A DNA stretch of 45,075 nucleotides from Acidobacteriota bacterium (GTDB lineage: Bacteria; Acidobacteriota; Blastocatellia; Pyrinomonadales; Pyrinomonadaceae), in contig JAIVJI010000026.1 of NCBI GenBank assembly GCA_020200135.1, positions 14,455 to 59,529 of the forward strand, read 5' to 3'. The notes under the pieces were generated by a model. The model made no database searches. It was not told where the DNA came from and saw only the letters and a program-made list of their open reading frames with translations. The position numbers were made by a program, and so were the translations under genes. Positions 25,476 through 33,472 of this stretch are shown here, piece by piece (the stretch's first letter is position 1; each line of letters opens with the position of its first letter).

Positions 25476-27116
25476 ATGCGTTATCGCAACCTGATTCTGT
25501 CCGTCCTGTCGGCGGCGCTGCTGCTGGGCGCGCTGCCCGCGCCCGTCGTGCGGGTCGCGGCGGCGCAGCAGTCGCAGCTCTCCCCCATGCAGCGGCTCGA
25601 CGTGATGCGCTCGCGGCTCGACACGCTGCGCCGCACCCTCAACAGCGCCATCGCGGGCCTGAACGCGAAGGACAAGGGGGCGGAGGCTTCGGCCGACGAC
25701 CCGCGCACGCGCCTGGGCGGGCTGGAGAAGGAGGCGTCGAAGCTGGCCGGCGAGGTCACAGACCTCCGCGGCAAGCAGGAGCGCGCCGAGCGCTACGACC
25801 CGACCGAGATCGACAAGCTCGAGGCCGCCCTCGCCGAGCTCGACACGCGGGCGCAGGCCTCGATGCGCGACACGATGCGCGAGCGCAGCGTCGCCCCCGC
25901 GTCGGCCGCCGACTCGAAGGACGACAAGAAGAAGAAGAAGGGCAGCTTCTTCGGCCGCCTGCTCGGCCGCGGCGGCGACGAGCAGTACGACGAGCTGGTC
26001 GGCACCGTCGCGCCGGGGCGCGACCGCGAGCTGTTCGTCGAGGCGACCAAGGAGGCGCGAGGCGACGCCTACGAGACCTCGCGCGCGCTCTTCAGCGTCA
26101 TCATCAACACCTACCCCGACTCGGTCTACCTGCCGCTCGCCAAGCTCGCCATCGCCGACACCTTCTACCTCGAAGGGACGACGAGTGCGCTCATCCAGGC
26201 GGGTCAGGCTTACCAGGACTGGGTCACCTTCTTCCCGACGCACGCGCTCTCCGACGACGTCTGCCTCAAGATGGGTGAGGTCGAGATGCGCCGCATGGGG
26301 CTCGCCAACCGCGACATCTCGCCCGCGCGCAAGGCCGAGCAGCGGCTCAAGTTCTGCCTCCAGCAGTTCCCGCGCTCCGCGCTCCGGCCCGACATCGAGC
26401 TGCGCCTCGCCGAGGTGCAGGAGAACCTCGCCGACCACGACAAGGGCGTCGGCGACCAGTACTACAACCGTTTCTACCAGGGGCGCGCCAACAACCTGAA
26501 GGGCGCGCAGTCGCGCTACCGCGAGGTCGTCGAGAAGTACAAGAACTACACGGGGATGGCCGAAGTCCTCTTCCGCTACGCCACGACCTACATGGAGGAG
26601 GAGGAGCCCGACGAGGCCACCAAGTACTTCCAGCAGCTCGTCCGCCGTCACCCGAACAGCGAGTACGCCGAGAAGGCCAAGGAGAAGCTCGCCGCCATCG
26701 GCGCGCAGGTCCCCGAGCCCGACCAGGACGCGCTCAACCGCGAGGAGCCCAAGGGCGACGGGATGATCGGCGGCCTCATGCGCGAGTTCAGCGGCGTCGT
26801 CCACAAGACGGTCACCAAGGACGGCGTCATCATCAGCCAGTCGAAGAAGGGCAACGACATCATCCAGGCCGTGATGGAGAACGGCGGCAAGCTCCCCGAC
26901 AATTACAACACGCTGCCCGTCAACCGCACCGCGCCCGCGCGCGACGTGAGGCCGCTGCCGACGGCGGCGCCCGCGCCGAAAGAGGGCGAGAAGAAGCTGA
27001 CCGCCGAGCCGACGCGCCCCGGCCCGCCCGCCTCGGGCAGCGACCCGGCGCGCCCCGCCGCCACGCAGCCGACGACCCCCGCCACGCCGCCCCCCGGCAG
27101 CGGGGCGAAGCCGTAA
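25476..27116 (+). CDS. Exported BamD/YfiO-like TPR protein
   Basis: A 546-residue protein. A signal peptide (MRYRNLILSVLSAALLLG, ending near VAAAQQ) is followed by a coiled-coil segment (about 35-130, LDVMRSRLDTLRRTLNSAI), a Lys-rich turn (DDKKKKKGSFFGRLL), and tetratricopeptide-type repeats (about 190-420). The repeats have the BamD/YfiO look: SRALFSVIINTYPDSVYLPLA and DEATKYFQQLVRRHPNSEYA. The C-terminus is Pro/Ala-rich. BamD helps insert outer-membrane proteins, but this lacks a lipobox and is about twice as long, so a scaffold role is equally possible. Start ATG 25476 has GGAGG at 25463-25467; an earlier TTG at 25461 lies before it. Confidence 0.82.
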   Translation: MRYRNLILSVLSAALLLGALPAPVVRVAAAQQSQLSPMQRLDVMRSRLDTLRRTLNSAIAGLNAKDKGAEASADDPRTRLGGLEKEASKLAGEVTDLRGKQERAERYDPTEIDKLEAALAELDTRAQASMRDTMRERSVAPASAADSKDDKKKKKGSFFGRLLGRGGDEQYDELVGTVAPGRDRELFVEATKEARGDAYETSRALFSVIINTYPDSVYLPLAKLAIADTFYLEGTTSALIQAGQAYQDWVTFFPTHALSDDVCLKMGEVEMRRMGLANRDISPARKAEQRLKFCLQQFPRSALRPDIELRLAEVQENLADHDKGVGDQYYNRFYQGRANNLKGAQSRYREVVEKYKNYTGMAEVLFRYATTYMEEEEPDEATKYFQQLVRRHPNSEYAEKAKEKLAAIGAQVPEPDQDALNREEPKGDGMIGGLMREFSGVVHKTVTKDGVIISQSKKGNDIIQAVMENGGKLPDNYNTLPVNRTAPARDVRPLPTAAPAPKEGEKKLTAEPTRPGPPASGSDPARPAATQPTTPATPPPGSGAKP

Positions 27117-27139
27117 AGAGCTTCCCGACATGGACTCCG

Positions 27140-27178
27140 AGAGCGCCCGGGACTTTTCAGGTAAGCCCCGGGCGCTCT
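27140..27178 (+). terminator. Intrinsic-type hairpin after the BamD-like gene
   Basis: Arms 27140-27151 (AGAGCGCCCGGG) and 27167-27178 pair perfectly over 12 bp with a 15-base loop. A pyrimidine stretch with several T (TCTCTTCC) follows. It lies 24 bases after the stop codon. Confidence 0.7.
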
Positions 27179-27203
27179 TCTCTTCCGCGCGGTCGGCCGT
27201 AGT

Positions 27204-27233
27204 TTGCCCGGCCGGTTGAGCGGGTGCTAAAAT
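27204..27233 (+). promoter_or_regulatory. Possible promoter of the membrane/TPR gene pair
   Basis: TTGCCC (27204-27209), 18 bases, TAAAAT (27228-27233). It comes after the terminator and before the TTG start at 27317, giving a leader of about 75 bases. Confidence 0.45.
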
Positions 27234-27316
27234 TTTCGGCGTCCCCCAATAAAACAGACGTTCCAGACTTTCGAGCGGCGCGTCACCCGGCAAGGGCGCG
27301 CGAGGAGGCAGCAGGC

Positions 27317-27835
27317 TTGGCACAGACCGTCGAGGGCACGCCGCAGGGAGAGTTGGAGCGCAGGCACTCGGCGGCCGCGCGCGTCGTCTCGCTCGTCTTC
27401 ATGCTCACGCTGGCGCTCTCGGCGCTCGCCCTCTTCATCGCCCCGCGACTGAAGCCGGCCGCCGACCCGGTCACCGGGCCCACGCTGCTCATCGTCATCC
27501 TCTTTTTGGCCCTCGGGTCAATCGCCTACCGCCGCACGAGATTTTCCGCCATGCGTCTTCAGGACGTGGCCGCGCTCGGCGGCGTCGGGGCGCTGCTCGA
27601 CACCTTGCAGCGGACGACCGTCTACGTCGCGCTCATCGGCGGGCTCATCGCGCTGCTCGGGTTCGCCTTCGCGCTGCTCACGGCGGACGGGAAGAACATG
27701 CTTTACCCCGGCGTCATCGCCGCCGCCGTGCTGCTCTACTGTTACCCGCGCCGCGCCGCCTGGAGCGCCGTCGTCCGCGCGCTGGCGCAGGGCGACGCCG
27801 ACCCGGTGCGCGCCGCGAAAGGAACAACGGTTTGA
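27317..27835 (+). CDS. Small integral membrane protein, unknown function
   Basis: A 172-residue protein with four hydrophobic helices: around VVSLVFMLTLALSALALFIA, TLLIVILFLALGSIA, TVYVALIGGLIALLGFAFALL and MLYPGVIAAAVLLYCY. No enzyme motif is visible. The TTG at 27317 is chosen because GAGGAGG (27302-27308) lies 8 bases upstream. A GTG at 27224 would overlap the -10 box proposed here and adds a sequence without family character. The stop overlaps the TTG start of the following TPR gene (TTGA), so the two are coupled. Confidence 0.7.
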   Translation: MAQTVEGTPQGELERRHSAAARVVSLVFMLTLALSALALFIAPRLKPAADPVTGPTLLIVILFLALGSIAYRRTRFSAMRLQDVAALGGVGALLDTLQRTTVYVALIGGLIALLGFAFALLTADGKNMLYPGVIAAAVLLYCYPRRAAWSAVVRALAQGDADPVRAAKGTTV

Positions 27836-29133
27836 AGCCTTCTTCCCGTCCCGCGCCCCTGACGCGCACGCCCTTCCCGGCCCTCGCGCTGGCGGCGCTC
27901 TGCGCCCTCGCCGCGCCGTCCGAGGCTCAGCCCGCGCGCGACGCCCAGGCGAACCCCGCCGCGCCGACGGCCGGCGCGCAGGGCCCGGCGCAGCCTTCGA
28001 CGCGCGAGCGTCGCGCGCAGGCTTACGCGAAGCTGCTCGAAGGGCAGCGCTACTTCGAGGGCATCCGCTCGGGCACGCTCACGCTCGACTCGCTGCGGAA
28101 GGCGCAGGCCGCGTTCCTGCAAGCGGCCGAGCTGGAGCCCACGCTCTCCGAGGCGCGCGCCGCGCTCGCCGAAATTCACCTGATTCTCAACGACCTCAAG
28201 CAGGCCGAAGTCGAAGGGCTCGCGGCCGTGCGCGCCAACCCCGACAGCTACGGCGCGCACCGCACGCTCGCGCGCGTCTACACGCTCCAGAGCCGGCTCG
28301 CCGAGCGCAGCCTCGACCGCGCGGCGGCCGACAAGGCCGTCGCCTCGCTGAAAGAGGTGCTCCGCGTCCACCCGAACGACGCGGAGGCTCTGGCGCTGCT
28401 CGCCGAGTTCTACGTCGTCACGAACCGCGAGAAGGAGGCCGTCGAGTCTCTGCGGAAATGGGCGACGCTGCCCGCCTCGATGGAGGGGCGCTTCTACCAG
28501 GTCGTCACGCAGGGGCGCGAGCTGAGCCCCGACTCGGCCAACGCGCGGCTCGGCGAAGTCCTCCTCGCCGCCGGGCAGACGGCCGAGGCGGTCGCCGCCA
28601 TCCGCCAGGCCATCGCCATCGAGCCGAACAACCCGCGTTACATACAGCTCCTCGGCGAGGCCCTGGACGCGGTGGGCTCGGCCGACCAGGGCGTCGTCGA
28701 AGAGCTGAAGCGGCTCGTCGCGCAGAACCCCGCGAACGTCGGGGCCGCGCAGACGCTCGCCCGCGCGCAGGCGCGCACCGGCGCCGTCGACGAGGCCGTC
28801 AAGACGCTGCGCGGCTCAATCGCCGCCGTCAAGCCCGGCAACGACAACGACCGGCTCCAACTCCTCGTCCAGCTCGCGAACGTTTACCAGGAGGCGTCGC
28901 GCTTCGGAGACGCCGTCGCGGTCTACGAAGACCTCCTCAAGTCGCGCAACGTCAAGGACACGCCGCTCGCCAACGACCGCGACCGGCGCTTCGCCGTCTC
29001 GGTGCTTCTGGAGATCGCGGGGCTCCGCCAGCAGGCAGGGCAGACGCGGGAGGCGCTGGCCGCCTTCGACCGAATGCGCGCCCTGCTCCCGGACACACGG
29101 AGGAGGCGTTGGGGCTGCTCCGCCCGCGCCTGA
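27832..29133 (+). CDS. Exported TPR-repeat protein, N-terminal part (frameshifted)
   Basis: The protein starts at a TTG overlapping the previous stop, with AAAGGA 8 bases upstream. A signal peptide (about 1-35, ending PSEA) precedes many tetratricopeptide repeats: QAAFLQAAELEPTLSEARAA, TAEAVAAIRQAIAIEPNNPR, FGDAVAVYEDLLKSRN. At MRALLPD (near 29093) the frame changes to RRRRWGCSARA and stops, while the TPR sequence continues one base out of register. The run GACACAC at 29092-29098 is where a base appears lost. The original gene would span 27832-29726, about 630 residues. TPR arrays of this kind mediate protein interactions in the periplasm; the partner is unknown. Confidence 0.78.
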   Translation: MKPSSRPAPLTRTPFPALALAALCALAAPSEAQPARDAQANPAAPTAGAQGPAQPSTRERRAQAYAKLLEGQRYFEGIRSGTLTLDSLRKAQAAFLQAAELEPTLSEARAALAEIHLILNDLKQAEVEGLAAVRANPDSYGAHRTLARVYTLQSRLAERSLDRAAADKAVASLKEVLRVHPNDAEALALLAEFYVVTNREKEAVESLRKWATLPASMEGRFYQVVTQGRELSPDSANARLGEVLLAAGQTAEAVAAIRQAIAIEPNNPRYIQLLGEALDAVGSADQGVVEELKRLVAQNPANVGAAQTLARAQARTGAVDEAVKTLRGSIAAVKPGNDNDRLQLLVQLANVYQEASRFGDAVAVYEDLLKSRNVKDTPLANDRDRRFAVSVLLEIAGLRQQAGQTREALAAFDRMRALLPDTRRRRWGCSARA

Positions 29134-29726
29134 AGGGCACCGCGGTCGACTTCGAAGAGTACCTGTTCATGTCGAGCATGTTCATCAGCGCCGGGCGGGG
29201 GGCTGAGGCGGTCGAAGCCGCGCGCAAGGCGCTGGCGCTCGCCTCGGCCGAAGAACCGGGGCAGGGCACCAACGCCCTCATCATGCTCTCGTCGGCGCAG
29301 GAGCGAGCCGGCGACACCAAAGGCGCCGAGGCCACGCTCCGCCAGGTGCTCGCAAAGGACGCCGACAACCCCACGGCGCTCAACAATCTGGGCTACTTCC
29401 TCACCGAGCACAACGAGAAGCTCCAGGAGGCGCTAGGGATGATCGAGCGCGCCGTCCGCGCCGAGCCGCAGAACCCTTCATTTCTTGATAGTCTGGGCTG
29501 GGTTTATTTCAAGCTCGGCAAACTGAAGGAGGCCGAGCGTTATCTAAGTGACGCGGCGCGCCGCAACCCGACCTCGGCTACGATTCAAGAGCACCTGGGC
29601 GACCTTTTCAAAAAGCTCGGCCAGCAGGAAAAAGCGCAAGCCTCCTGGCGCAGAGCCCTCTCTCTGGCGGCGGAAGCCGCCGACACGGCCAGAATCAAAG
29701 CCAAGTTAAACGGCGAGACTAAATGA
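29094..29726 (+). CDS. Exported TPR-repeat protein, C-terminal part (frameshifted)
   Basis: From about 29094 the frame reads HTEEALGLLRPRLKG and then clear TPR units: GTNALIMLSSAQERAGDTKG, NPTALNNLGYFLTEHNEKLQ, NPSFLDSLGWVYFKLGKLKE and EHLGDLFKKLGQQEKAQASW. The sequence LDSLGWVYFKLGKLKEA is typical of the last repeats of such proteins. The first in-frame ATG is at 29169 but has no ribosome site, so this is best seen as the rest of the previous gene. The coordinates mark the point where the new frame takes over. Confidence 0.75.
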   Translation, partial: HTEEALGLLRPRLKGTAVDFEEYLFMSSMFISAGRGAEAVEAARKALALASAEEPGQGTNALIMLSSAQERAGDTKGAEATLRQVLAKDADNPTALNNLGYFLTEHNEKLQEALGMIERAVRAEPQNPSFLDSLGWVYFKLGKLKEAERYLSDAARRNPTSATIQEHLGDLFKKLGQQEKAQASWRRALSLAAEAADTARIKAKLNGETK

Positions 29727-29912
29727 ACGGTTGATTGTCTCGCCCGTAAAGGCTAAAGTGTCCCCGCCTTCGACCGGCCGCTTCCCTGCGTCTGACGAAG
29801 TCGTTTCTCTCCTTTTAAGTCGCGAAATTCCGTCTTATTCGGGTAAGTGTTGATTCTTTTACAGGTTAACGACCGTCCGCTGTGTGTCATTTCTGTCGCG
29901 AAACTTTAAGGA

Positions 29913-29941
29913 TTGACTACGGCCAAACGGTGTTTTACTAT
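29913..29941 (+). promoter_or_regulatory. Sigma-70 promoter of the CAP-domain gene
   Basis: TTGACT (29913-29918), 17 bases, TACTAT (29936-29941). Each box has one mismatch to consensus and spacing is ideal. The whole gap 29727-30024 (298 bases) is visibly AT-richer than its surroundings. The first half holds no recognised feature. The leader contains a 7-bp hairpin (CGTTGAC near 29948 with GTCAACG near 29971), too little to call a riboswitch. Confidence 0.75.
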
Positions 29942-30024
29942 TGCCAACGTTGACAACTTGCCCAGTCAGGTCAACGCGTAGGCATCCTCTGGCTCAAGGG
30001 TTTTAATTTCAAGGAGTTCCCCTA

Positions 30025-30702
30025 ATGGTTGCAAGGCGGTTCCCCCGCACTGTGCCTCTCGGAAGGGCGTCGCAGGCTTTAATATTCCTGTCTTTATTGA
30101 GTTTAACGGCCGCCCCGGCTCTCGCCAACGGCGGCAAGGGCGCGCCCAGAAGCGGCGAGCGCACGGGCGAGCGCCCCGTGGCTCGTCTCATCGGTACGGT
30201 CTACACGGGAGGCCCGGAGCGTGTCAGGGAGCGTCAGGTCGCGCGGGCCTCGGCCCCTGCGGCGGCGGCGGCCCCCTCGTACGCCACTCCGGCCGCGTCC
30301 CCGGCCACGGGCGACGAGCGGCGCGCGTTCGACCTGATTAACGCCGAGCGGCAGCGGAGGGGCGTACGCCCCCTCGCCTGGGACGGCGGTCTGACGCGCC
30401 TGGCGCGCTACCACTCGCAGAACATGGCGCGGGGCGGCTATCTCAACCACGTGGACCGCGACGGGCTCGACCTGAAGGCGCGCGCGCGTGCGCTCGGGCT
30501 CCACGGCTGGAGTACGCTCGGCGAGAACATCGCGTATAATCAGGGCTTCAACGACCCGACCGCCTTCGCCGTCGAGCGCTGGATGGTCTCGCACAAGCAC
30601 CGCGAGAACGCGATGAACGGCGAGTACACGCACGCGGCCGTCGGCATCGCTCGCGCGTCGGACGGCACGTACTACTTCACGCAGGTTTTCATGAAGCGTT
30701 AG
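30025..30702 (+). CDS. Secreted CAP-domain (SCP/YkwD-like) protein
   Basis: A 225-residue protein. The signal peptide spans about 1-34 (LIFLSLLSLTAAPALA), then an Ala/Arg-rich spacer leads into the CAP domain (about 100-225). The domain shows FDLINAERQRRGVRPLAWD, LARYHSQNMARGGYLNH, LGENIAYNQGF and HRENAMNGEYTHAAVGIA, with the usual His and Glu cluster. CAP proteins bind small ligands or lipids in the envelope; bacterial roles are mostly unknown. ATG 30025 has AAGGAG upstream and a strong promoter. It appears monocistronic. Confidence 0.9.
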   Translation: MVARRFPRTVPLGRASQALIFLSLLSLTAAPALANGGKGAPRSGERTGERPVARLIGTVYTGGPERVRERQVARASAPAAAAAPSYATPAASPATGDERRAFDLINAERQRRGVRPLAWDGGLTRLARYHSQNMARGGYLNHVDRDGLDLKARARALGLHGWSTLGENIAYNQGFNDPTAFAVERWMVSHKHRENAMNGEYTHAAVGIARASDGTYYFTQVFMKR

Positions 30703-30771
30703 CGCCGCGGCTCAAATCGCCGCGAAAACCGGGCGGCTGGCGCTTTCTCCAGGAGGCGCCGGCCGCTCTCT

Positions 30772-31149
30772 GTGTTAGCAGAAAAACTCACGCTCCCTGC
30801 CTTCGCCAAGATCAACCTCGGCCTGCGCGTGCTGGGGCGCCGCCCCGACGGCCACCACGAAATCAGAACCCTCTTCCAGACGGTCACACTCCACGACACT
30901 CTGACTTTTGAGACGGCGCCCGGCGGACGCCTGGCACTCGTCTGCTCAGACCCGTCAATCCCGACCGACGAGACCAACCTCGTGCTGCGCGCGGCGACGG
31001 CGCTCCGCGAGCGTTTCGGGGTGGCGGCGGGCGCACGCGTCCGGTTGGGGAAGGTGATACCCGCCGGGGGCGGCCTGGGCGGCGGCTCGTCGGACGCGGC
31101 GGTCACGCTGGCCGCGCTGGCCGCGCTCTGGGGCGTCGAGACCCCTTGA
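30772..31149 (+). pseudogene. ispE: 4-diphosphocytidyl-2-C-methyl-D-erythritol kinase, N-terminal part (internally deleted)
   Basis: IspE phosphorylates CDP-methylerythritol in the MEP isoprenoid pathway. Here the 125 residues contain PAFAKINLGLRVLGRRPDGH, LFQTVTLHDTLTF and the GHMP ATP-loop IPAGGGLGGGSSDAAVTLA. After LAALWGVETP the frame stops at 31149. A normal IspE goes on with the LGADVPFF-type motif and about 60-70 residues before the C-terminal domain, and that section is absent in all frames. The start is GTG 30772, with AGGAGG 15 bases upstream. Loss of the middle would kill the enzyme, so this is either a true pseudogene or a sequence defect. Confidence 0.88.
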
Positions 31150-31508
31150 CAAAGGCAGACACGGCGGCTAACCTTTCTGTTTCGCGCGCGGAGGCCGAAT
31201 TTTCCGATTCACTCTGTGATGTGTGGTCGAACGATTTCGAGGCCGTCGTGGTGAGGCTCTACCCCGAAGTCGGCCGCGCGCGCGAGGCGCTGAAGGAGGC
31301 GGGCGCGCTCCGGGTCATGCTTTCGGGCAGCGGCTCCAGCGTCTTCGGAGTTTTTGAAAGCGAGGCGGAAGCGGGGCGCGCTCGCGGCGCGCTGGGCGGC
31401 TTCGAGGGCGCCTGGAAGGTCTTCGCGTGCGCCACGCTCGCGCGCGACGAGTACCTCGCGGCGCTCGGGCGCGGCGCGGCGTCTCTCCGACCCGGCCGCG
31501 GGGCCTGA
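31146..31508 (+). pseudogene. ispE: 4-diphosphocytidyl-2-C-methyl-D-erythritol kinase, C-terminal part
   Basis: In the next frame, beginning exactly at the break, the sequence reads LTKADTAANLSVSRAE, then VWSNDFEAVVVRLYPEVGRA and VMLSGSGSSVFGVFES. This is the C-terminal GHMP-kinase region of IspE with its SGSGSSVF loop. The TTG at 31146 could be read as a start but has no ribosome site. Together with the previous part it covers all of ispE except the middle. The conserved neighbours (tRNA-Gln, prs, rplY, pth) support orthology. Confidence 0.85.
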
Positions 31509-31517
31509 AACCGGGAT

Positions 31518-31592
31518 TGGGGAGTCGCCAAGTGGTAAGGCACCGGTCTTTGGAACCGGCATTCGTAGGTTCGAGTCCTACCTCCCCAGCCA
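31518..31592 (+). tRNA. tRNA-Gln (anticodon TTG)
   Basis: A complete cloverleaf: acceptor stem TGGGGAG (31518-31524) with CTCCCCA (31582-31588), D arm GCC-AAGTGGTAA-GGC, anticodon stem CCGGT/ACCGG with loop CTTTGGA giving anticodon TTG, T arm GTAGG-TTCGAGT-CCTAC, discriminator G and encoded CCA at 31590-31592. A tRNA-Gln between ispE and prs is a known conserved arrangement. Confidence 0.97.
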
Positions 31593-31595
31593 AAC

Positions 31596-31673
31596 GCTGG
31601 ATGTCAGATGCTGGATGTCAGATGTCAGTGCTCGCACTGACCGACATCCGACATCTGACATCCGACATCTGAC
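31596..31673. repeat. Heptad-repeat inverted repeat E
   Basis: The left arm (31596-31631) is built of GATGTCA-type units (with one GATGCTG variant). The right arm (31634-31673) is built of GACATCC/GACATCT units, their complement. The tip is a perfect 6-bp stem CAGTGC/GCACTG with a 2-base loop. It begins 4 bases after the tRNA-Gln CCA end and stops 3 bases before the prs ATG, so it fills the entire gap and leaves no Shine-Dalgarno sequence for prs. Confidence 0.9.
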
Positions 31674-31676
31674 TTT

Positions 31677-32642
31677 ATGAGCACCACGGGCGGCATCAAA
31701 GTCTTCTCCGGAAACGCGAACCGGGCGCTGACTCAGGAGATTTGCAAAGACCTGAGCTGCGACCCGGGCAGCGCGACGACCGACAGGTTCTCGGACGGCG
31801 AGTTCAACTTCCAGATCACCGAGAACGTGCGCGGCGCCGACGTCTTCATCGTGCAGCCGACGTGCCCGCCGACCGACGCGCACCTGATGGAGCTGCTCGT
31901 CATGCTCGACGCCTTCCGCCGCTCTTCGGCCGAGCGCGTGACGGCGGTCATCCCGTACTTCGGCTACGCGCGCTCGGACAAGAAGGATCGGCCGCGCGTC
32001 TCCATCGGGGCGAAGCTGGTGGCGAACCTGATCACGACCGCCGGCGCCGACCGCGTGCTGACGATGGACCTGCACGCGGCGCAGATTCAGGGCTTCTTTG
32101 ACATCCCCGTCGACCACCTCTTCGCCGCGCCGGCCTTCATCGGCCACTATCAGGATCACAAGCTCCCCGACCTGACGGTGGTCGCGCCCGACACGGGCGG
32201 CGCGGAGCGCGCGCGCGCCTACGCCAAGCGATTGACGTCGGAGGACGGGAGCCCGGCGACGCTCGCGCTGTGCGACAAGCGGCGCGAGAAGGCGAACGTG
32301 GCCGAGGTGATGAACGTCGTCGGCGACGTGAAGGGGCGGAGCTGCCTCATCGTGGACGACATGTGCGACACGGGCGGCTCGCTGACGAAGGTCGCGGCCG
32401 CGCTCAGGGACGCGGGCGCCGCGCGCGTCCACGCGTGCTTTACGCACCCGGTGCTCTCGGGGCGCGCGTGCGAGCTGCTGGCCGAGTCAGAGATAGAGCG
32501 CGTCGTGACGACGAACACGATCCCGCTGCGCGACACGGCGTGCCGCGAGAAGAAGATTAACGTTTTGAGCATCGCGCCGCTTCTGGCGAAAGCGATTAAG
32601 TCGATCCACGAGGAGACGAGCGTCTCCTCGCTCTTCGTGTGA
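31677..32642 (+). CDS. prs: Ribose-phosphate pyrophosphokinase (PRPP synthetase)
   Basis: Prs makes PRPP from ribose-5-phosphate and ATP for purine, pyrimidine, histidine, tryptophan and NAD synthesis. The 321-residue protein has IKVFSGNANRALTQEIC, the flexible ATP region PYFGYARSDKKDRPR, the metal-site signature LTMDLHAAQIQGFFD, VVAPDTGGAERARAYAKRL and the PRPP loop CLIVDDMCDTGGSL. Length is close to the usual 310-320. The ATG at 31677 sits 3 bases behind repeat E, without a normal ribosome site. Translation initiation must rely on something else, or on a leaderless start. Confidence 0.97.
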   Translation: MSTTGGIKVFSGNANRALTQEICKDLSCDPGSATTDRFSDGEFNFQITENVRGADVFIVQPTCPPTDAHLMELLVMLDAFRRSSAERVTAVIPYFGYARSDKKDRPRVSIGAKLVANLITTAGADRVLTMDLHAAQIQGFFDIPVDHLFAAPAFIGHYQDHKLPDLTVVAPDTGGAERARAYAKRLTSEDGSPATLALCDKRREKANVAEVMNVVGDVKGRSCLIVDDMCDTGGSLTKVAAALRDAGAARVHACFTHPVLSGRACELLAESEIERVVTTNTIPLRDTACREKKINVLSIAPLLAKAIKSIHEETSVSSLFV

Positions 32643-32670
32643 GGCGGAGGGCAAAAACTTAAACGGGCGG

Positions 32671-32783
32671 TCAGCAGTCGGCTTTCGGCAATCGGCTTTC
32701 ACCCCGCTCGCGGGGCGGTTGATTTAGGGGGAGCGCGTTGCTGTTGCTTCGGCAGGGGCCGGGCGTTGGCCGCCGATTGCTGA
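32671..32783. repeat. Degenerate heptad-repeat inverted repeat J
   Basis: The left arm 32671-32700 shows CAGTCGG, CTTTCGG, CAATCGG, CTTTC in 7-bp steps. The outer 12 bases (32671-32682) pair with 32772-32783 with one mismatch (TCAGCAGTCGGC against GCCGATTGCTGA). The interior has diverged but contains a small perfect hairpin CCCCG-CTCG-CGGGG (32702-32715). It lies between prs and rplY and looks like an old copy of the same family. Confidence 0.65.
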
Positions 32784-32800
32784 GAGGTTCTGGAGTAATC

Positions 32801-33454
32801 ATGGCAGAGAGACAAGAGATAACGGTGCGCGCTGAGCTGCGCGCTGGACGCGGCAAGAACGACGCGCGCAGGCTTCGCGCGCGGGGCCTCGTGCCGCTCA
32901 CGATCTACGGCGGCGAGGGCGAGCCGGTGGCGGCCGCCGCGCCGCTCGCCGAGCTGGCGGCCATCCTGCGCTCGGGGGCGGGGCACAACGCCATCTTCAC
33001 GCTCGACGTGGACGGCGTCGGCCCGAGCGAGGTGATGTTCCTCGACCGGCAGCTCGACCCGGTCAGGAGCCGGCTCGTCCACGCGGACCTGCGCCGCCTC
33101 GTGCGCGGGCAGGAGATAGAGGTCTCCGTCCGGCTGGAACTCGAAGGCGAGCCCGAGGGCGTCCGGGAGGGCGAGGGCATCCTCGAACAGCTGCTGCGCG
33201 AGGTCGAGATTCGCTGCCGCCCGGGCATCATCCCCGATTTCATCACCGTCGACGTGTCGAACCTCGGCGCACACGAGGTGCTGCACGTCTCCGACGTCCA
33301 TGTCGACGAGGGCATCACGATTTTGACGGACCCCGAGACGGCCGTCGCGACCGTCGCCGTCGTCCGCGAGGAGCCGGTCGAGGAGGTCGCGCCCGCTGAG
33401 GAGGCCGTCGAGCCCGAGGTCATCGGCAAGGGCAAGAAGGAAGACGAGGAGTAG
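32801..33454 (+). CDS. rplY: 50S ribosomal protein L25/general stress protein Ctc (long form)
   Basis: A 217-residue TL5/Ctc-type bL25. The N-terminal 5S-rRNA-binding domain (about 1-95) has VRAELRAGRGKNDARRLRA, LVPLTIYGGEGEP and VMFLDRQLDPVRSRLVHADL. The C-terminal beta domain (about 96-190) includes VEIRCRPGIIPDFITVDVSN and VHVDEGITILTD. An acidic tail follows. ATG 32801 is preceded by TGGAG at 7-base spacing; the upstream in-frame start at 32738 falls in repeat J. The order prs-rplY-pth is conserved in many bacteria. Confidence 0.96.
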   Translation: MAERQEITVRAELRAGRGKNDARRLRARGLVPLTIYGGEGEPVAAAAPLAELAAILRSGAGHNAIFTLDVDGVGPSEVMFLDRQLDPVRSRLVHADLRRLVRGQEIEVSVRLELEGEPEGVREGEGILEQLLREVEIRCRPGIIPDFITVDVSNLGAHEVLHVSDVHVDEGITILTDPETAVATVAVVREEPVEEVAPAEEAVEPEVIGKGKKEDEE

Positions 33455-33472
33455 CCGGCGGACTACTGCTTT

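Noticed and set aside
27224..27316. GTG start for the membrane protein at 27224
   Set aside because: It overlaps the proposed -10 box and lacks a ribosome site, whereas TTG 27317 has GAGGAGG at 8-base spacing.
29942..30024. Riboswitch in the leader of the CAP-domain gene
   Set aside because: Only a 7-bp hairpin is visible and no conserved riboswitch core could be recognised.
16685..31673. CRISPR arrays
   Set aside because: The tandem units are 7 bp without spacers and are arranged as inverted arms; no cas gene is present.
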